A stretch of DNA of 22,545 nucleotides. Origin: JASJHI01 sp033791105. Lineage in GTDB: Bacteria > Actinomycetota > Acidimicrobiia > Acidimicrobiales > Ilumatobacteraceae. Where the stretch lies: NCBI GenBank assembly GCA_033791105.1, contig JASJHI010000465.1, positions 1 through 22,545 of the forward strand, in the 5' to 3' direction. Made by a program: the position numbers and the translations under genes. Shown here in pieces: positions 21,534 through 22,545 of this stretch. Each line of letters begins with the position of its first letter. The stretch's first letter is position 1. The notes beneath the pieces were generated by a model. It was given only the letters and a program-made list of their open reading frames with translations. It did no database searches and was not told where the DNA came from.

Positions 21534-22267
21534 ACCCTGAGCGGTTCACCCATGAGCTGCCGACTCCGGCCTCGGCGCTCGCTGTCGGCGCCCACCCGGA
21601 CGACGTCGAGTTCGGTGCCGGTGGACTGCTCGCGAAGTGGGCAGCCGACGGATGCACGGTCCATCACCTGATCTGCACCGACGGCTCCAAGGGGACCTGG
21701 GACCCCGCTGCGGACCTCACCGCACTGCGGGAAGCGCGCGAGCTCGAACAGCGTGCAGCCGCACGGCATCTCGCCGGGGACGCAGCGGGCGAGGTGCGCT
21801 TCTTGCGTCTCGTCGACGGCGAACTCGGGAGTGACCTCACGGCAAGGGCGCTGGTCTGCGAGGTGATCCGCGAGCTGCGGCCGGCAGTTGTGCTCGGGCA
21901 CGACCCCTGGAAGCGAGACCGCCTCCATCCGGACCATCGCCACGCCGGCCTGCTCGTGTGCGAAGGGGTGGTGGCGGCCCGCGATCCACACTTCTTCGCC
22001 GACCAGCCCTTCGAAGCGCACCGCCCAGAACTGCTGATGCTCTTCGAGGCCGACGAGCCCGACCACGTCGAGGACGTCTCGGGCTTCGTCCCGGCCAAAC
22101 TCGCCGCCCTGGAGGCCCACACGAGCCAGTTCGAGTCGACGATGAAGGCCACCGACGATGCCGAACTCGAGGCGTTCCGTTCTCGCATCCGGAACCGCCT
22201 CGCCGAGAGCGGCAGCCCGTTCGGGCTCGGTGCCGCCGAAGTCTTCAAGCTCATCCGCGACCTGTAG
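21494..22267 (+). CDS. PIG-L/LmbE family deacetylase
   Basis: A 257-aa zinc-dependent deacetylase. The motif VGAHPDDVEFGAGG (about 32-45) supplies His, Asp and Asp, and HPDHRHAG (about 145-152) supplies the third metal ligand histidine. Family members remove N-acetyl groups from sugars, as in mycothiol synthesis (MshB) and mycothiol conjugate processing (Mca), or in other glycans; the substrate here is unknown. The ATG at 21494 has GGGAGG about 10 bases upstream but overlaps cofC by 40 bases. The GTG at 21530 overlaps the cofC stop as GTGA, a layout seen twice more in this window, and is a serious alternative. It is co-transcribed with cofC, and a strong hairpin follows. Confidence 0.9.
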   Translation: MGPNEPGQPPLRVNPERFTHELPTPASALAVGAHPDDVEFGAGGLLAKWAADGCTVHHLICTDGSKGTWDPAADLTALREARELEQRAAARHLAGDAAGEVRFLRLVDGELGSDLTARALVCEVIRELRPAVVLGHDPWKRDRLHPDHRHAGLLVCEGVVAARDPHFFADQPFEAHRPELLMLFEADEPDHVEDVSGFVPAKLAALEAHTSQFESTMKATDDAELEAFRSRIRNRLAESGSPFGLGAAEVFKLIRDL

Positions 22268-22300
22268 GACGGCGAAGTCCCGACCCGCTCCCGAACGCGA

Positions 22301-22326
22301 AACGGGGAGCCGCGAGGCTCCCCGTT
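22301..22326. terminator. Bidirectional intrinsic-type hairpin between convergent genes
   Basis: A perfect 11-bp stem (AACGGGGAGCC paired with GGCTCCCCGTT) closed by a GCGA loop of GNRA type. It lies 33 bases after the PIG-L stop and 25 bases after the stop of the gene on the other strand. No T-tract follows on the plus strand, as is common in high-GC actinobacteria. Placement and symmetry fit a shared terminator. Confidence 0.8.
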
Positions 22327-22351
22327 CTCGTGCTGACGGCCGTTCGGCCCG

Positions 22352-22545
22352 CTACTTCTTTTTCGCTGGTGCCTTCTTGGCGGTCGCCGTCTTCTTCGCC
22401 GGCGCCTTCTTCGCGGTGGCTGCCTTCTTCGCCGGCGCCTTCTTCGCGGTGGCTGCCTTCTTGGCCGGTGCCTTCTTGGCGGTCGCCGTCTTCTTCGCCG
22501 GCGCCTTCTTCGCGGTGGCTGCCTTCTTGGCCGGTGCCTTCTTGG
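22352..22545 (-). CDS. C-terminal end of a Lys/Ala-rich DNA-binding-type protein (HU/histone-like tail), truncated by the window end
   Basis: Sixty-three residues and the stop codon are visible; the gene begins beyond the window. The visible part is entirely repeats of KKAPAKK(A/T)ATA, ending in KKAPAKKK. Such basic PAKKA tails are typical of actinobacterial HU proteins (HupB/HupA-like) and of some histone H1-like or other nucleic-acid-binding proteins, where they bind DNA without sequence preference. No folded domain is visible, so the identity is only a suggestion. The tail is similar in style to the Ku tail in this window. The hairpin terminator lies downstream of its stop. Confidence 0.6.
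   Translation of the reverse strand, partial: KKAPAKKAATAKKAPAKKTATAKKAPAKKAATAKKAPAKKAATAKKAPAKKTATAKKAPAKKK
22354..22545 (-). repeat. 33-bp tandem repeat (11 codons), five full copies plus a partial copy
   Basis: Each 33-bp unit encodes KKAPAKK(A/T)ATA. Copies come in sequence variants that differ at synonymous and near-synonymous sites: one ends GCAGCCACCGCG, another ACGGCGACCGCC. Variants recur in the order A, B, A, C, B, where C combines the first half of B with the second half of A. The array continues past the window edge. Confidence 0.9.

Noticed and set aside
1..22545. Signs of mobile elements or defence systems
   Set aside because: No transposase, integrase, toxin-antitoxin, restriction-modification or phage-type gene, and no flanking direct repeats or composition shift, were seen.

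Overview
The window is GC-rich, densely coded DNA, most likely from an actinobacterium. I favour an Acidimicrobiia (Ilumatobacter-like) or related lineage, but that is inference. The pointers are a CofC/FbiD-type F420 biosynthesis gene, a mycoredoxin-like protein, a Ku plus stand-alone LigD-polymerase pair, PAKK-rich basic tails, and many start codons preceded by TAnnnT hexamers at only 6-9 bases (leaderless transcription). I see no rRNA, tRNA, CRISPR array, insertion sequence or prophage gene. This is a core/housekeeping chromosomal region with a few accessory stress genes.

Layout. 1-1188 (+): the 3' part of a YtcJ-type amidohydrolase. 1204-5507 (-): in transcription order Ku, LigD-type polymerase domain, a lipoprotein-like serine hydrolase and a CobW/COG0523 GTPase; the first three are very closely spaced. 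5548-6465 (-): a multi-span membrane protein, divergent from a lipoprotein gene (6501-7190, +) across a 35-bp shared promoter region. 7230-8342 (+): an AlkC-type DNA glycosylase with an Ig-like C-terminal domain. 8364-9476 (-): an M24 Xaa-Pro peptidase. 9592-11263 (+): a YCII/DGPF protein and an ECF42-type sigma factor. 11326-11727 (+): a mycoredoxin/glutaredoxin-like protein. 11770-16593 (+): an operon of cystathionine beta-synthase, a cystathionine gamma-lyase/synthase, trehalose-6-phosphate synthase and trehalose-6-phosphate phosphatase, with overlapping or nearly abutting genes. 16605-18356 (-): selD then rnhB. 18530-20847 (-): gpsA then a 436-aa protein I do not recognise. 20922-22267 (+): cofC/fbiD and a PIG-L family deacetylase. 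22301-22326: a strong hairpin terminator between convergent genes. 22352-22545 (-): the 3' end of a gene for a lysine/alanine-rich protein made of 33-bp tandem repeats, cut by the window edge.

Together the genes cover DNA-end joining and alkylation repair (Ku, PolDom, AlkC), sulfur amino acid and osmoprotectant metabolism (CBS-CGL-OtsA-OtsB), redox and cofactor functions (mycoredoxin, F420, selenophosphate) and lipid precursor synthesis (GpsA). I found no clearly new multi-gene system. The most useful non-gene signal is the recurrent leaderless promoter architecture, which also corrects several start codons. Two palindromes at promoters (Ku and CBS), a possible motif-II substitution in the LigD polymerase, and the mosaic basic repeat tail also deserve attention.
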